This document shows, piece after piece, positions 37,993-47,939 of a DNA stretch of 64,000 nucleotides. Under the pieces are notes generated by a model. That model was not told the origin of the DNA. It saw only the letters and a program-made list of their open reading frames with translations, and ran no database searches. A program made the position numbers and the translations under genes. Source of the DNA: Mesorhizobium tianshanense (GTDB lineage: Bacteria > Pseudomonadota > Alphaproteobacteria > Rhizobiales > Rhizobiaceae). The stretch lies in the NCBI RefSeq assembly GCF_007830515.1, contig NZ_VLKT01000002.1:52758-116757 (forward strand), read 5' to 3'. Positions within the stretch are counted from its first letter, which is position 1. Every line of letters begins with the position of its first letter.

Positions 37993-38010
37993 GAATGACA
38001 GATGTCATTC
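37993..38010. promoter_or_regulatory. Operator-like palindrome upstream of nadE
   Basis: GAATGACA-GA-TGTCATTC is a perfect 18-bp palindrome, with CGGTCCG repeated directly on both sides. The ATGACA-N2-TGTCAT shape is typical of TetR-family operators. No TetR gene is in the window, so the regulator is unknown. It lies 64 nt before the nadE start. Confidence 0.45.
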
Positions 38011-38073
38011 GGTCCGGAGTGGCCCAAACGAACGCCATTGCCCGGTGAATTCTGCCGCGCTAAGTCAGCAGGC

Positions 38074-39789
38074 ATGACGAACAAGACCGCCCCTGACATT
38101 CTGCGCATCGCCGTCGCCCAGCTCAACCCGACAGTCGGCGATATATCAGGCAACCTCGCCAAGGCGCGCGAGGCGAGGGCGGATGCCGCCCGCCAAGGCG
38201 CCGACCTCGTGCTGTTCACCGAGCTTTTCCTCGCCGGCTATCCGCCCGAGGACCTGGTGCTGAAACCGGCTTTCCTGAAGGCCTGCGAGCGGGCGGCGCA
38301 GGATTTCGCCGGGGATACCGCCGATGGCGGGCCGGGCGTCATCATCGGCACGCCGCTGAAGCGCAAGAGCGGCACGCATAATTCGATCATTTTTGCCGAT
38401 GGCGGCAAGATCCTTGCCGAGCGCTACAAGCTCGATTTGCCGAACTATGGCGAGTTCGACGAAAAGCGCGTGTTCCAGGCCGGGCCTGAAATCCAGGGGC
38501 CGGTCAATTTCCGCGGCGTGCGCCTGGGGATTCCGATCTGCGAGGATATATGGGGCGATGTCGCCGTCTGCGAAACGCTGGCCGAAAGCGGCGCGGAAAT
38601 CCTGCTGGTGCCGAACGGCTCGCCCTATTATCGCGGCAAGGTCGATGTCCGCCACCAGATCGTCATTCGCCAGGTCATCGAATGCGGATTGCCGATCATC
38701 TACGCCAACCAGCTTGGCGGCCAGGACGAGCTGATCTTCGACGGCGCGTCGTTTGCCATAGGTTCTGACAAGACGCTGGCCTTCCAGATGAGCCAGTTCG
38801 AGGAGACGGTCAACGTCACCACTTGGAAGCGGAACCGCGCCGCCGCAGGCGCGCAAAGTGGAAATAATCCCGAGGGCTGGGTCTGCTCCGACGGACCGAT
38901 GTCGAAGATACCGGAAATGGAAGAGGCCGATTATCGCGCCTGCATGCTGGGCCTGCGCGACTACGTCAACAAGAACGGTTTCAAGAATGTCGTGCTCGGC
39001 CTTTCCGGCGGCATCGATTCGGCAATCTGCGCCGCACTTGCGGTCGATGCGCTCGGCGAGGAGCGGCTGCGCGCCGTGATGATGCCTTATCGCTATACCT
39101 CGAAGGATTCTCTGAAGGATGCCGAGGATTGTGCCCGCGCGCTTGGCTGCCGCTACGATATCGTGCCGATTTTCGAGCCGGTCGAGGGATTCCTGCACAC
39201 GCTGACGCAGCTTTTCGAGGGCACCAAGGAAGGCATCACCGAGGAAAACCTGCAGAGCCGCGCGCGCGGCACCATTTTGATGGCGATCTCCAACAAGTTC
39301 GGCTCGATGGTGGTCACCACCGGCAACAAGAGCGAGATGTCGGTTGGCTACGCCACGCTCTACGGCGACATGAATGGCGGCTTCAATCCGATCAAGGACC
39401 TCTACAAGATGCAGGTCTACGCGCTGGCGCGCTGGCGCAACGGCCAGGTGCCGCCGGGCGCGCTAGGCCCCTCCGGCGAGGTGATCCCGAACAACATCAT
39501 CGACAAGGCGCCGTCGGCGGAATTGCGCGAGAACCAGACGGACCAGGATTCGCTGCCGCCTTATCCGGTGCTGGACGACATATTGGAGTGTCTGGTCGAG
39601 AACGAGATGGGCGTCGACGACATCGTTGCCCGCGGCCATGATCGGGCGACGGTAACGCGCGTCGAGCACCTGCTCTACATCGCCGAATACAAGCGCCGGC
39701 AGGCGGCGCCCGGCGTGAAGATCACCAAAAAGAATTTCGGCCGCGACCGCCGTTATCCCATCACCAACCGGTTCAGGGATGGCGGATAG
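38074..39789 (+). CDS. nadE: Glutamine-dependent NAD+ synthetase
   Basis: The product is 571 aa. The N-terminal nitrilase-type glutaminase domain (to ~270) carries the Glu (LFTELFLAGYPPEDL), Lys (RYKLDLPNYGEFDEKR) and Cys (IPICEDIWG) triad. The C-terminal synthetase domain has the P-loop VLGLSGGIDSAICA and TTGNKSEMSVGYATLYGDMNGG. It converts deamido-NAD to NAD in the cytosol. The ATG at 38074 is chosen; an in-frame ATG at 38002 lies within the operator-like palindrome and is unlikely. Confidence 0.96.
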   Translation: MTNKTAPDILRIAVAQLNPTVGDISGNLAKAREARADAARQGADLVLFTELFLAGYPPEDLVLKPAFLKACERAAQDFAGDTADGGPGVIIGTPLKRKSGTHNSIIFADGGKILAERYKLDLPNYGEFDEKRVFQAGPEIQGPVNFRGVRLGIPICEDIWGDVAVCETLAESGAEILLVPNGSPYYRGKVDVRHQIVIRQVIECGLPIIYANQLGGQDELIFDGASFAIGSDKTLAFQMSQFEETVNVTTWKRNRAAAGAQSGNNPEGWVCSDGPMSKIPEMEEADYRACMLGLRDYVNKNGFKNVVLGLSGGIDSAICAALAVDALGEERLRAVMMPYRYTSKDSLKDAEDCARALGCRYDIVPIFEPVEGFLHTLTQLFEGTKEGITEENLQSRARGTILMAISNKFGSMVVTTGNKSEMSVGYATLYGDMNGGFNPIKDLYKMQVYALARWRNGQVPPGALGPSGEVIPNNIIDKAPSAELRENQTDQDSLPPYPVLDDILECLVENEMGVDDIVARGHDRATVTRVEHLLYIAEYKRRQAAPGVKITKKNFGRDRRYPITNRFRDGG

Positions 39790-39797
39790 ACCTGGCA

Positions 39798-40255
39798 ATG
39801 TCTGATTGTGAAATCAGCTTCGACGTCTCGCGGATCGACTTCCGGGCGACCTCTGACCTGTTGATGGCAAGCTACTGGGGCAGCGGGCGCAGCGACGAGA
39901 TCCACCGCCGCGCCTTTGCAACTCGCTTTGCGTGGGAGCCTATCTCAACCAGGTCGGCTTCGGCCGGGCAATCACCGACCGCACGGTGTTTGCCTATCTG
40001 GGCGATGTCATCATCTGGCCGGAATGTCGCGGGCGAGGCATTGGCACTCGGCTTGTCCAGGCGCTAATCGATCATCCGGACTGCAAGACAGTCACGCACT
40101 GGAGCCTGTCGACCAATGACGCCCACGGGCTGTACGAAAAGCTCGGTTTCAGGACGGCGTACAACCCGCGATTGTTGCAAAATCGCCTCACTATTTGGAC
40201 CAGATGCGCTTTCGGTGCCCCGCTGGCTTGGCGAGGCGTTGAGGCGTCTCTATAA
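39798..40255 (+). pseudogene. GNAT acetyltransferase, frameshifted
   Basis: Two overlapping frames make one GNAT protein. From ATG 39798 the first gives SFDVSRIDFRATSDLLMASYWGSGRSDEIHRRAFA and then degenerates. The second, open through 40255, gives GAYLNQVGFGRAITDRTVFAYLGD, the CoA loop RGRGIGTRL and HWSLSTNDAHGLYEKLGF. Adding one A at about 39919-39922 (GCAACTCG to GCAAACTCG) restores a continuous protein, ANSLCVGAYL. This is therefore a one-base deletion, or a sequencing error. The last ~22 residues after NRL look non-native, running into the repeat that follows. Confidence 0.8.
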
Positions 40256-40276
40256 ACGCCTTTCCGCGATTCCCTA

Positions 40277-40379
40277 CGCATCGGCCCGAAAATCGGAATC
40301 GATTTTCGGAAAGCACGATGCGCAGATTCAAAGTGTTAGAGCGTACTTTGTGCGTCCAAATGGACGCACGTCGCTCTAA
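40277..40379 (+). repeat. RIME-like palindromic intergenic element, copy A
   Basis: About 103 bp with two palindromes: CCGAAAATCG/CGATTTTCGG (40286-40309), inside a CGCATCG/CGATGCG pair, and TTAGAGCG/CGCTCTAA (40336-40379) enclosing GTGCGTCC/GGACGCAC. It aligns end to end with the copy at 45497-45600. The two-palindrome ~100-bp plan resembles the RIME class of rhizobial mosaic elements; exact family membership is inferred. Confidence 0.8.
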
Positions 40380-40639
40380 TGGGAGGTCCCGAATGCCACG
40401 ATTTGACATCGTTATGCGAGGCCGCCAAGCCTAGGTCTCAGATGGCGCGCCGGAAGGTTTTCACCTTCACGGGCAAGCCGATCTGACAACAGGCATTCGT
40501 CGATGCCGGTCGCCGCCCGTATTCGGGTGAGCCGCCACAATGCCGAACCTCCGCATTCCTGGGCGCTATTTGAGCCCAACGCGGGTTTTTCAATTTTCGA
40601 CCTTACCGGGACCGGGCTCGCTTGCGCCCGGATGACATC

Positions 40640-42445
40640 ATGGCTCGTTTTCAGATCGATTTGCGCGCGGGCGCTTTTCGCAGCGTCCTTGGCTTCACGC
40701 TCGGTCATTGGCGGCGCCAGCCGTGGCGGCTTTCGCTCATCATGGCCACGTTCCTGCTGTCGACCTTGGCCGACGTGCTGACGCCGCTCTATTCCGGCCG
40801 GCTGGTCGACGCCGTTGCCAGCGGTGCCGCGGCCGACGATGTCGCGTGGAATGCGGCGATGGCGGCCTTTTCGATGCTGGTGGCGCTGGCGCTTGCCGGT
40901 GTCGTGCTGCGCAACCTTGCCTTCATGGCCATCGTCGAGCTGACCCTGAAGATGATGGCGGATATTGCCGCCGACGCCTTCCACCGCGTCCAGCGCTTCT
41001 CCAACGACTGGCACGCCAACAGCTTCGCCGGATCGACGGTGCGCAAGATTACGCGCGGCATGTGGGCGCTCGACCTGCTCAACGACACGATCCTGATCGC
41101 GCTGCTGCCGTCCGTCGTCATGCTCGTCGGCTCGACGCTGCTGCTCGGCTGGTTCTGGCCTCTCATGGGTGCTGTCGTCGCGGCGGGCTCGGTGCTGTTT
41201 ATCGCGGTGACGGCGATGCTGTCGCTCGGCTATGTCGCGCCTGCGGCGAGGCTTGCCAACGCATGGGACACGAGGCTGGGCGGCTCGCTGGCCGATGCGG
41301 TGAGCTGCAACGCCGTGGTCAAGGGTTTTGGCGCGGAGGAACGCGAGGAGTCGCGCCTTGCCAAGGTCGTCGCCAGATGGCGCGCGCGCACGCGCCGCAC
41401 CTGGGTGCGCGGCACCATCAACGGCACCACGCAAGGTTCGATGCTGCTGCTCCTGAGATCAGCGGTGATCGGGTTCTCTCTGTTTTTGTGGGCATGGGGG
41501 CAGGCGAGCGCCGGCGACATCGCCTTCGTGCTGACCTCGTTCTTCGTGCTGCAAGGCTATCTCAGAGACATCGGCACGCATATCCGCAATCTGCAGCGCT
41601 CGATCAACGATATGGAGGAACTGGTCGACTTCCAGTCCGAACCGCTCGGCATCGAGGATGTGGCAAGCGCCATGCCGATCCGCATCACCGACGGCCGCAT
41701 CAGCTTCGACAACGTCACCTTCCACTATGGCAGCCACCGGCTGCCGCTCTATCGCGACTTTTCGGTGGACATCGCGCCGGGCGAACGCGTCGGGCTGGTC
41801 GGCCACTCAGGCTCGGGCAAGACGACCTTCGTCAAGCTGATCCAGCGCCTTTACGACGTAAGTGCGGGAACGATCCTGATCGACGGCCAGGACATTGCCG
41901 GGGTGGCGCAGGCGTCGCTGCGCGGGCAGATCGCCATCGTCCAGCAGGAGCCGATCCTGTTTCACCGGTCGCTGGCGGAAAATATCGCCTATGCCCGGCC
42001 GAGCGCCACGCAAGCCGAGATCGAGCACGCCGCGCGGTTGGCCAGCGCGCACGATTTCATCGTCAACCTGCCGAAAGGTTATGGCACGCTGGTCGGCGAG
42101 CGTGGCGTGAAACTGTCCGGCGGCGAGCGCCAGCGGGTGGCGATCGCGCGGGCTTTCCTTGCCGATGCGCGGATCCTCATTCTGGACGAGGCGACATCGA
42201 GCCTCGATTCGGAATCGGAGGTGCTGATCCAGCAGGCGACGGAGCGGTTGATGGTCGGCCGCACGACGCTGGTCATCGCGCACCGGCTTTCGACGGTGCG
42301 CGCGCTGGACAGGCTTCTGGTGTTCGATCGCGGCCGCATCGTCGAAGAGGGCTCGCACGACCAGCTGATCCGACTGCAAGGCGGCATCTATCGCCGGCTG
42401 TTCGAGCGCCAGGCGCTCGAACTGACCAAGGGGCTGGCGATCTGA
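40640..42445 (+). CDS. ABC transporter, fused permease and ATPase (exporter type)
   Basis: The product is 601 aa. Six membrane helices occupy about 25-325. The nucleotide-binding domain (~360-600) has Walker A GHSGSGKTTF, Q-loop VQQEP, signature LSGGERQRVA, Walker B ILILDEAT and the H-loop in VIAHRLS. It would work as a dimeric exporter of lipid, peptide or drug; the substrate is unknown. The ATG at 40640 is preferred to the TTG at 40622. Downstream lies a palindromic repeat and then gltX. Confidence 0.92.
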   Translation: MARFQIDLRAGAFRSVLGFTLGHWRRQPWRLSLIMATFLLSTLADVLTPLYSGRLVDAVASGAAADDVAWNAAMAAFSMLVALALAGVVLRNLAFMAIVELTLKMMADIAADAFHRVQRFSNDWHANSFAGSTVRKITRGMWALDLLNDTILIALLPSVVMLVGSTLLLGWFWPLMGAVVAAGSVLFIAVTAMLSLGYVAPAARLANAWDTRLGGSLADAVSCNAVVKGFGAEEREESRLAKVVARWRARTRRTWVRGTINGTTQGSMLLLLRSAVIGFSLFLWAWGQASAGDIAFVLTSFFVLQGYLRDIGTHIRNLQRSINDMEELVDFQSEPLGIEDVASAMPIRITDGRISFDNVTFHYGSHRLPLYRDFSVDIAPGERVGLVGHSGSGKTTFVKLIQRLYDVSAGTILIDGQDIAGVAQASLRGQIAIVQQEPILFHRSLAENIAYARPSATQAEIEHAARLASAHDFIVNLPKGYGTLVGERGVKLSGGERQRVAIARAFLADARILILDEATSSLDSESEVLIQQATERLMVGRTTLVIAHRLSTVRALDRLLVFDRGRIVEEGSHDQLIRLQGGIYRRLFERQALELTKGLAI

Positions 42446-42708
42446 CGGGGTTGCAGCACCGCGCGGCGGGCTCCGCTCTCTCAGGTTAGAGGCGATCAAT
42501 TCTCGACGTTGGCGCTGCCCCCTCATCCGGCCGCTACGCGGCCACCTTCTCCCCGCGGGGAGAAGAGGCTGGCGTCAACGCTGGCGACCTCCTCTCCCCT
42601 CGGGGAGAGGTCGGATTGCCCCGAATTGCCCTTCGCAATTCGGTTGGCAATCCGGGTGAGGAGGCTCTTGCCCATATGCGATCGTCTCGCAACTTTGGGT
42701 AGCTTCAA
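42446..42708. other. Intergenic gap, mostly palindromic repeat
   Basis: No gene is seen between the ABC transporter and the promoter at 42709. Most of the gap is the REP-like cluster at 42521-42661. Confidence 0.6.
42521..42661. repeat. REP-like cluster of nested palindromes
   Basis: The ends are inverted (CCTCATCCGG at 42521 and CCGGGTGAGG at 42652). Inside are GGCCGC/GCGGCC, the perfect palindrome CTTCTCCCCGCGGGGAGAAG, CCTCTCCCC/GGGGAGAGG, and GGATTGCC/GGCAATCC nested around GAATTGC/GCAATTC. Repeats of the form CCTCATCCGGCCGC...CTTCTCCCC are widespread between genes in rhizobia and Brucella relatives, from memory. Confidence 0.8.
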
Positions 42709-42737
42709 CTTGACAGGTGACGGCAGCTATGCTAGGA
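42709..42737 (+). promoter_or_regulatory. Strong sigma-70 type promoter
   Basis: CTTGAC (42709-42714), a 17-nt spacer, then CTAGGA (42732-42737) match the rhizobial consensus CTTGAC-N17-CTATAT. A start is expected around 42743-42746, right at the ATG of a tiny ORF. Confidence 0.65.
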
Positions 42738-42743
42738 ATTTAT

Positions 42744-42808
42744 TCATGGTGCTGATTTGCGCCAATGAACCCGCCCCTAAGGGCCCGCCCGCCGAGGCGG
42801 GTTTTTGA
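42744..42808 (+). ncRNA. Candidate ~60-nt small RNA with near-leaderless 20-codon ORF
   Basis: A transcript from the promoter at 42709 would end at a terminator: AACCCGCC (42768-42775) pairs with GGCGGGTT (42796-42803), with CCC-TAA-GGG as an inner hairpin, followed by TTTTT (42802-42806). The same span encodes MVLICANEPAPKGPPAEAGF then TGA (42746-42808), with its ATG at or within about three nt of the predicted RNA start. It may be a small RNA, a leaderless peptide, or an attenuator ahead of gltX, whose start is 130 nt further on. I cannot place it in a named RNA family. Confidence 0.5.
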
Positions 42809-42937
42809 TTTAGGCTCTGCTGGGCCGGACTCCGCCCCGCGCTGCAGGCTTTTCATCGCTTCCGTCATGTTCTATGTCTGCCGCCAAGCGCGGGGGCGTG
42901 TCTTGTCAACTAGAAAACCATCCGGTACGCCCCGTTC

Positions 42938-44311
42938 ATGACAGTTACCGTCCGTTTCGCCCCATCACCGACCGGCCGTATTCATATCGGCAATGCGCGC
43001 ACCGCGCTGTTCAACTGGCTGTTCGCCATGAACAACAAGGGCCGCTTCATCCAGCGCTTCGACGACACCGACGTCGCGCGCTCGACGCAGGAATTCTCCG
43101 ACGCCATCCTCTACGACCTGCATTGGCTGGGCATCTTTCCGGACGCCACGGAATACCAGTCACGGCGCTTCGAAATCTACGATGCGGCGATGGAGAAGTT
43201 GAAGGCGGCGCGACTTCTCTATGCCTGCTACGAAACCCCGGAAGAGCTCGATCTCAGGCGCAAGGTGCGTCGCACGCGCGGCCTGCCGCCGGTCTACGGC
43301 CGCGAAGCGCTGACGCTGACGCCCGAGCAGATCGCCGAATACCAGGCCGATGGCCGCCGGCCGCACTGGCGCTTTCTCCTGCCCAATTTCACCAGTGATC
43401 CCTTGGCGTCGGAGCGCACCGAAGTCCACTGGAACGATCTGGTGCGCGGCGAGGAAACCGTCGACCTCGCCTCGCTTTCCGACCCGGTTCTGCAGCGCGA
43501 GGACGGCACCTATCTCTACACTTTGCCCTCGGTGGTCGACGACATCGAAATGTCAGTCAGCCATATCATCCGCGGCGACGACCACGTCACCAATACGGGC
43601 GTGCAGATAGCCCTGTTCCAGGCGCTCGGTGCCGAGCCGCCGGTGTTCGGCCACCACAATCTCTTGACCACCGCATCGGGCGAGGGCCTGTCGAAGCGGA
43701 CCGGCGCTCTGTCCATCGAGAGCCTGCGTGAGACCGGCATCGAACCGATGGCCGTCGCTTCGCTGGCGGTGCTTGTCGGCACCTCGGAAAATGTCGCGGC
43801 GGTGCCTGACATGGTCGAGCTTGCCCGGCGCTTCGACCCGGCCGCGGCGTCGAAATCCGCCGCCAAGTTCGACCCGGACGAGCTCTTCGTGCTCAACCGC
43901 GCGCTGCTGCACCATATGCCGTTTTCCGAGGCGCGCGACCGGCTGATCGTGCTCGGCATTTCCGGCGAACAGGCCGAGCCCTTCTGGCTGGCGGTGCGCG
44001 GCAATCTCGACAGACTGGCCGATGCGGCGATCTGGTGGCGCACGCTTCGCGACGGCCCGCAGGAGCAGCCGGACTTTTCCGACATCGATCGCGATTTCCT
44101 TCGCCAGGCGTTCGATCTTCTGCCGGAAGACCCGTGGGACGGGTCGGTGTGGAAGGACTGGACTGGCAAGATCAGGGAAGTGACCGGCCGCAAGGGCAAG
44201 GCGCTGTTCATGCCGCTCAGGCTGGCGCTTACGGGACAGCCTTCGGGGCCGGAGCTTGCGGATCTATTGCCGCTTATGGGTCGGGAAGGAACGCTGGCCC
44301 GACGACCCTGA
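42938..44311 (+). CDS. gltX: Glutamyl-tRNA synthetase (gltX paralogue)
   Basis: The product is 457 aa. The class I signature appears as HIGN (residues 16-19, in [15 protein letters not shown]) and the KMSKS equivalent as LSKRTGALS (~250). The Cys-rich zinc insert is absent. Alphaproteobacteria often carry two GltX proteins, one charging tRNA-Glu and one misacylating tRNA-Gln for amidation by GatCAB; which one this is cannot be told. The ATG at 42938 begins the conserved [13 protein letters not shown]. The last 38 nt overlap the DUF2865 gene tail-to-tail. Confidence 0.93.
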   Translation: MTVTVRFAPSPTGRIHIGNARTALFNWLFAMNNKGRFIQRFDDTDVARSTQEFSDAILYDLHWLGIFPDATEYQSRRFEIYDAAMEKLKAARLLYACYETPEELDLRRKVRRTRGLPPVYGREALTLTPEQIAEYQADGRRPHWRFLLPNFTSDPLASERTEVHWNDLVRGEETVDLASLSDPVLQREDGTYLYTLPSVVDDIEMSVSHIIRGDDHVTNTGVQIALFQALGAEPPVFGHHNLLTTASGEGLSKRTGALSIESLRETGIEPMAVASLAVLVGTSENVAAVPDMVELARRFDPAAASKSAAKFDPDELFVLNRALLHHMPFSEARDRLIVLGISGEQAEPFWLAVRGNLDRLADAAIWWRTLRDGPQEQPDFSDIDRDFLRQAFDLLPEDPWDGSVWKDWTGKIREVTGRKGKALFMPLRLALTGQPSGPELADLLPLMGREGTLARRP

Positions 44312-45449
44312 CCTTGCGCCGTTCCGGCGGCTGCAAGGTTGTCGGCGATGGCTTGACGGCGAGCCGCTTGATGGTTTCGCGGTCGAGCCTGCCTTCGACA
44401 TTGGCCAAACTCTCGGGGTCGACGCCTGGATCTGGCCTGGCGACAGGCCCCGGAATGAACGGCGTGGTCTCAACATCGGCCTCAGTCTGTTCCGGGCTAG
44501 GCGGATTGCCGGCAATGATTTCGAAATTCTGTGCGGCGTTGCAGCCGCAGGCCGGCGGGCGCGACGTTTCGGGCTGCTTGTAGAGATAGGCGGTCGGCAA
44601 TTCGCTGTAGGGTCTGCCGGTCACCGAAGACGTCATGTCAGCCGAATCGTCGCCAATGCCGCGCGTATAGAACACCTGCATCTCGGTGCCGGGGCAGCTC
44701 GAATCACAGTTTTTCTGGTCGCGCTCGAAATCGCCCAGCGAGGCGGCGTTCGACATCGGGAAGAAATAGCCGTCGCAGGTGCGCACGCACATTGTGCGGA
44801 ATTCGCCACCAATGCGCGGCAGATCCGTGCCGTCGGGCTGGTTGATCATGGCGCGGATACCGCGTTCTTCGTCGGGATCGCTCGGCTCGTCCAGCGCCTG
44901 GGGCTGACTTCCGGCGTCGCCCAAAAGCCGATCGAGCAGATTTCCTTTGCCGTTTTCGCGGTTCGCTTCCAGGACAGGCGCACGCTTCGAAGGCTCATTG
45001 CCGTCGCGGCAGCCATTGGCATCGAGCGAGGCCAGTATGCGTGCACGATCGCGGCGCGAGCCGCCGCCGGCGAGCTCAGCGCGCTTGACCTGCAAGGCAT
45101 CGAGGTTGGCGTTCATGCGGTCGAGCATGGCATCGAGCGCGGCGCATGCGTTGCGATTGCGCTCGAACAGCGAAAAGCCGCAACCGGCACGGTCGGACTG
45201 GTGGCCTGCCTTTGAAATCTGCTCGCGCTGCCGCACGATCGCGTCGTCGTATTTCCTGAGCAGGGCCGGCTTGCCGCCGCCACCGCGCGAAGCGGCCGCG
45301 AGATCGGCCTCCAACTGGCGGCAAACACGGGAGGCCGCCTGCGGCTGGGTGACGGCAAAGCCTAACAACGCCACGGCGCCGAGCAGCGCCGCGGCACACG
45401 TCAGCTTCCACCCTCGGCCCGTCATTCGTCCTGAGCTCCGTTTGCCCAT
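44274..45449 (-). CDS. DUF2865 exported protein
   Basis: The product is 391 aa with an N-terminal signal/anchor ([21 protein letters not shown], ~15-35). A helical Cys-containing region (VCRQLEADL...AGCGFSLF...[19 protein letters not shown]) leads to the conserved [17 protein letters not shown] and [18 protein letters not shown], the DUF2865 signature restricted mainly to Hyphomicrobiales. Function unknown; probably periplasmic with disulphides. An in-frame ATG eight codons in (45425) is an alternative start. Confidence 0.85.
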   Translation of the reverse strand: MGKRSSGRMTGRGWKLTCAAALLGAVALLGFAVTQPQAASRVCRQLEADLAAASRGGGGKPALLRKYDDAIVRQREQISKAGHQSDRAGCGFSLFERNRNACAALDAMLDRMNANLDALQVKRAELAGGGSRRDRARILASLDANGCRDGNEPSKRAPVLEANRENGKGNLLDRLLGDAGSQPQALDEPSDPDEERGIRAMINQPDGTDLPRIGGEFRTMCVRTCDGYFFPMSNAASLGDFERDQKNCDSSCPGTEMQVFYTRGIGDDSADMTSSVTGRPYSELPTAYLYKQPETSRPPACGCNAAQNFEIIAGNPPSPEQTEADVETTPFIPGPVARPDPGVDPESLANVEGRLDRETIKRLAVKPSPTTLQPPERRKVRVVGPAFLPDP

Positions 45450-45496
45450 CCGTTGCGAAAGTTACCGCGTCTGAGGTCAACTGTTTGTTCAGCTTA

Positions 45497-45600
45497 CCGC
45501 ATGACCCCGGAAACCGAAATCGGTTTCCGGAAAGGATCATGCGGAGATACAAAGTGTTAGAGCGTCCTTTGCGCGTCCAATTGGACGTGCGGCGCTCTAA
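45497..45600 (+). repeat. RIME-like palindromic intergenic element, copy B
   Basis: About 104 bp: CCGCATGA/TCATGCGG encloses CCGGAAACCG/CGGTTTCCGG (45507-45530), then TTAGAGCG/CGCTCTAA (45557-45600) encloses GCGTCC/GGACGT-type arms. It aligns with copy A, including the linker AGAT(A/T)CAAAGTGTTAGAGCGT, with compensating changes in the stems. Its end lies 15 nt from the maeB stop codon. Confidence 0.8.
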
Positions 45601-45614
45601 TGCCAAATCGGGTT

Positions 45615-47939
45615 TCAGCCCAGATTTACAACCGCCTGCGCCTTTTGGGCAGCTTCGACCACGGCGAGCGCCGTCATGTTGACCACGCCGCGCGACGTTA
45701 CCGACGGCGTCAATATGTGCGCCGGTCTGTCGGTGCCGAGCAGGATCGGCCCGACATGCAGCGCGTCCATCATCGCGCGCAGCGCGGTGAGCGTGATGTT
45801 GGCCGAATCGAGATTGGGGAACACCAGCAGATTGGCTTCGCCCTTCAGCCGGGAATGCGGATAGACCCGCTGGCGCAGATGCTCGGACAGAGCCGTGTCG
45901 GCATGCATCTCGCCGTCGCATTGCAGGTCGGGCGCGATGCGCGCCAGGATCGCCGCTGCCTGCCGCATCTTGAGCGCGCTCGGCTCATCGCGCGAGCCGA
46001 AATCCGAGAACGAGAGCAGGGCGGCCTTCGGCTCGATGCCGAAGCGCTGGATCTCTTCGGCCGCCAGCACCGTCATCTCGGCGATCTCCTCGGCGGTCGG
46101 ATCGACGGTGACATGGGTGTCGGTCAGGAAAATGATGCCGCGCTGCGAGATCAGCATGGAAAGCGTCGACAAATCATGGTCCTTGATGCCGGGGCGCGGG
46201 CCGATGATCAAGGTGACATTGCGCAGATGCCGCTCGAAACGTCCTTCGAGGCCGCAGACCATGGCGTCGGCGTCGCCACGCTTGAGGGCAAGTGCCGCGA
46301 TCACCGTGTTGTTGGTGCGCACCATGGTGCGCGCGGCTTCCGTCGTGACGCCGCGCCGGCCGGCGAGTTCGATCAAAAGGTCGACATAATGGCGATAACG
46401 CGGATCATCCTCGGGGTTGATCAGGCCGAAATCGACACCCGGCTTGATGCGCAGCCCATAGCGTTTCAGCCGCACCTCGATGACATGTGGGCGGCCGATC
46501 AGGATCGGCTCGGCGATGCCTTCCTCCAGCACCACCTGCGCGGCGCGCAACACGCGCTCGTCCTCGCCGTCGGCATAGATGACGCGCTTGGCGCTCGACG
46601 TCTTGGCCATCGAGAACACCGGCTTCATGACCAGGCCGGAGCGGAAGACGAAGCGGTTCAGCGTGTCGATATAGGCGGCAAAGTCAGAGATCGGCCGCGT
46701 GGCGACGCCGGTGTCGCAGGCGGCCTTGGCGACGGCCGGCGCGATTCGCAGGATCAGCCTGGGATCAAAGGGCGAGGGGATCAGGAAATCCGGCCCGAAG
46801 ACCGGCGTTTCGCCGGAGTAGGCGCGGGCGGCGACATCGGACGGTTCTTCGCGGGCAAGGGCCGCGATCGCCCGCACCGCGGCCATCTTCATCTCTTCGT
46901 TGATGGCGCTGGCGCCGCAGTCCAGCGCGCCACGGAAGATGTAGGGAAAGCAGAGTACGTTGTTGACCTGATTGGGGAAATCGGAACGGCCGGTGCAGAT
47001 CATCGCGTCTGGTCGCGCCGCCCGTGCCGCTTCCGGCATGATCTCTGGCGTGGGGTTGGCCAGCGCCAGGATCAGCGGTTTTGGCGCCATGTGCTGGAGC
47101 AATTCCGGTTTCAGCACGCCGGCGGCCGAAAGCCCCAGAAACACGTCGGCGCCCGGCAGCACGTCGGCCAGCGTGCGCGCCTCGGTGTCCTTCACATAGG
47201 GGTCCTTCCAGCGGTCCATTTCGTCGACGCGGCCCTTGTAGGCGACGCCGAACCGGTCGGTGACCCAGATGTTCTCGACGCGCGCGCCGAGCGAAACCAG
47301 CAGATTGAGGCAGGCGAGGGCAGCAGCGCCTGCGCCGGAGGTGACGATCTTGATGTCGGAGATCGTCTTGCCGGCAAATTCCAGCCCGTTGAGCACGGCA
47401 GCGGCGACGATGATCGCGGTGCCGTGCTGGTCGTCGTGGAAGACCGGTATGGCCATACGGGCCTTCAGCCGCTCCTCGACCTCGAAGCATTCGGGCGCCT
47501 TGATGTCCTCGAGGTTGATGCCGCCGAAGGTCGGCTCCAGCGCCGAGATCGTCTCGACCATGCGCTCGATGCCAGGCGCGTCGATCTCGATGTCGAACAC
47601 GTCGATGCCGGCGAACTTCTTGAACAGGACAGCCTTGCCTTCCATCACCGGCTTGGAGGCCAGCGGACCGATATTGCCCAAGCCCAGCACGGCCGAGCCG
47701 TTGGAAACGACGCCGACCAGATTGGCCCGCGCCGTGTAGTCGGCGGCGGTTGCCGGATTGTCGCGGATTTCCAGGCAGGGCGCCGCGACGCCGGGCGAAT
47801 AGGCAAGCGCCAGATCGCGCTGATTGCCGAGCGGCTTCGTTGCCTGGATCTCGAGCTTCCCAGGCCTTGGGTGCTTGTGGAAGTAGAGTGCAGCTTCGTC
47901 GAGGTCCGACCGGGCCGCTTTTTTGCTTTCGCCTTCCAT
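45615..47939 (-). CDS. maeB: NADP-type malic enzyme with phosphotransacetylase-like domain
   Basis: The product is 774 aa. The malic enzyme part (1-~430) shows [22 protein letters not shown], and the nucleotide-binding [14 protein letters not shown]. The C-terminal ~330 residues resemble phosphotransacetylase ([29 protein letters not shown]) but in this class act as a regulatory acetyl-CoA-sensing domain. It decarboxylates malate to pyruvate; rhizobia usually hold one NAD (dme) and one NADP (tme) form, and which one this is cannot be fixed by eye. Confidence 0.92.
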   Translation of the reverse strand: MEGESKKAARSDLDEAALYFHKHPRPGKLEIQATKPLGNQRDLALAYSPGVAAPCLEIRDNPATAADYTARANLVGVVSNGSAVLGLGNIGPLASKPVMEGKAVLFKKFAGIDVFDIEIDAPGIERMVETISALEPTFGGINLEDIKAPECFEVEERLKARMAIPVFHDDQHGTAIIVAAAVLNGLEFAGKTISDIKIVTSGAGAAALACLNLLVSLGARVENIWVTDRFGVAYKGRVDEMDRWKDPYVKDTEARTLADVLPGADVFLGLSAAGVLKPELLQHMAPKPLILALANPTPEIMPEAARAARPDAMICTGRSDFPNQVNNVLCFPYIFRGALDCGASAINEEMKMAAVRAIAALAREEPSDVAARAYSGETPVFGPDFLIPSPFDPRLILRIAPAVAKAACDTGVATRPISDFAAYIDTLNRFVFRSGLVMKPVFSMAKTSSAKRVIYADGEDERVLRAAQVVLEEGIAEPILIGRPHVIEVRLKRYGLRIKPGVDFGLINPEDDPRYRHYVDLLIELAGRRGVTTEAARTMVRTNNTVIAALALKRGDADAMVCGLEGRFERHLRNVTLIIGPRPGIKDHDLSTLSMLISQRGIIFLTDTHVTVDPTAEEIAEMTVLAAEEIQRFGIEPKAALLSFSDFGSRDEPSALKMRQAAAILARIAPDLQCDGEMHADTALSEHLRQRVYPHSRLKGEANLLVFPNLDSANITLTALRAMMDALHVGPILLGTDRPAHILTPSVTSRGVVNMTALAVVEAAQKAQAVVNLG

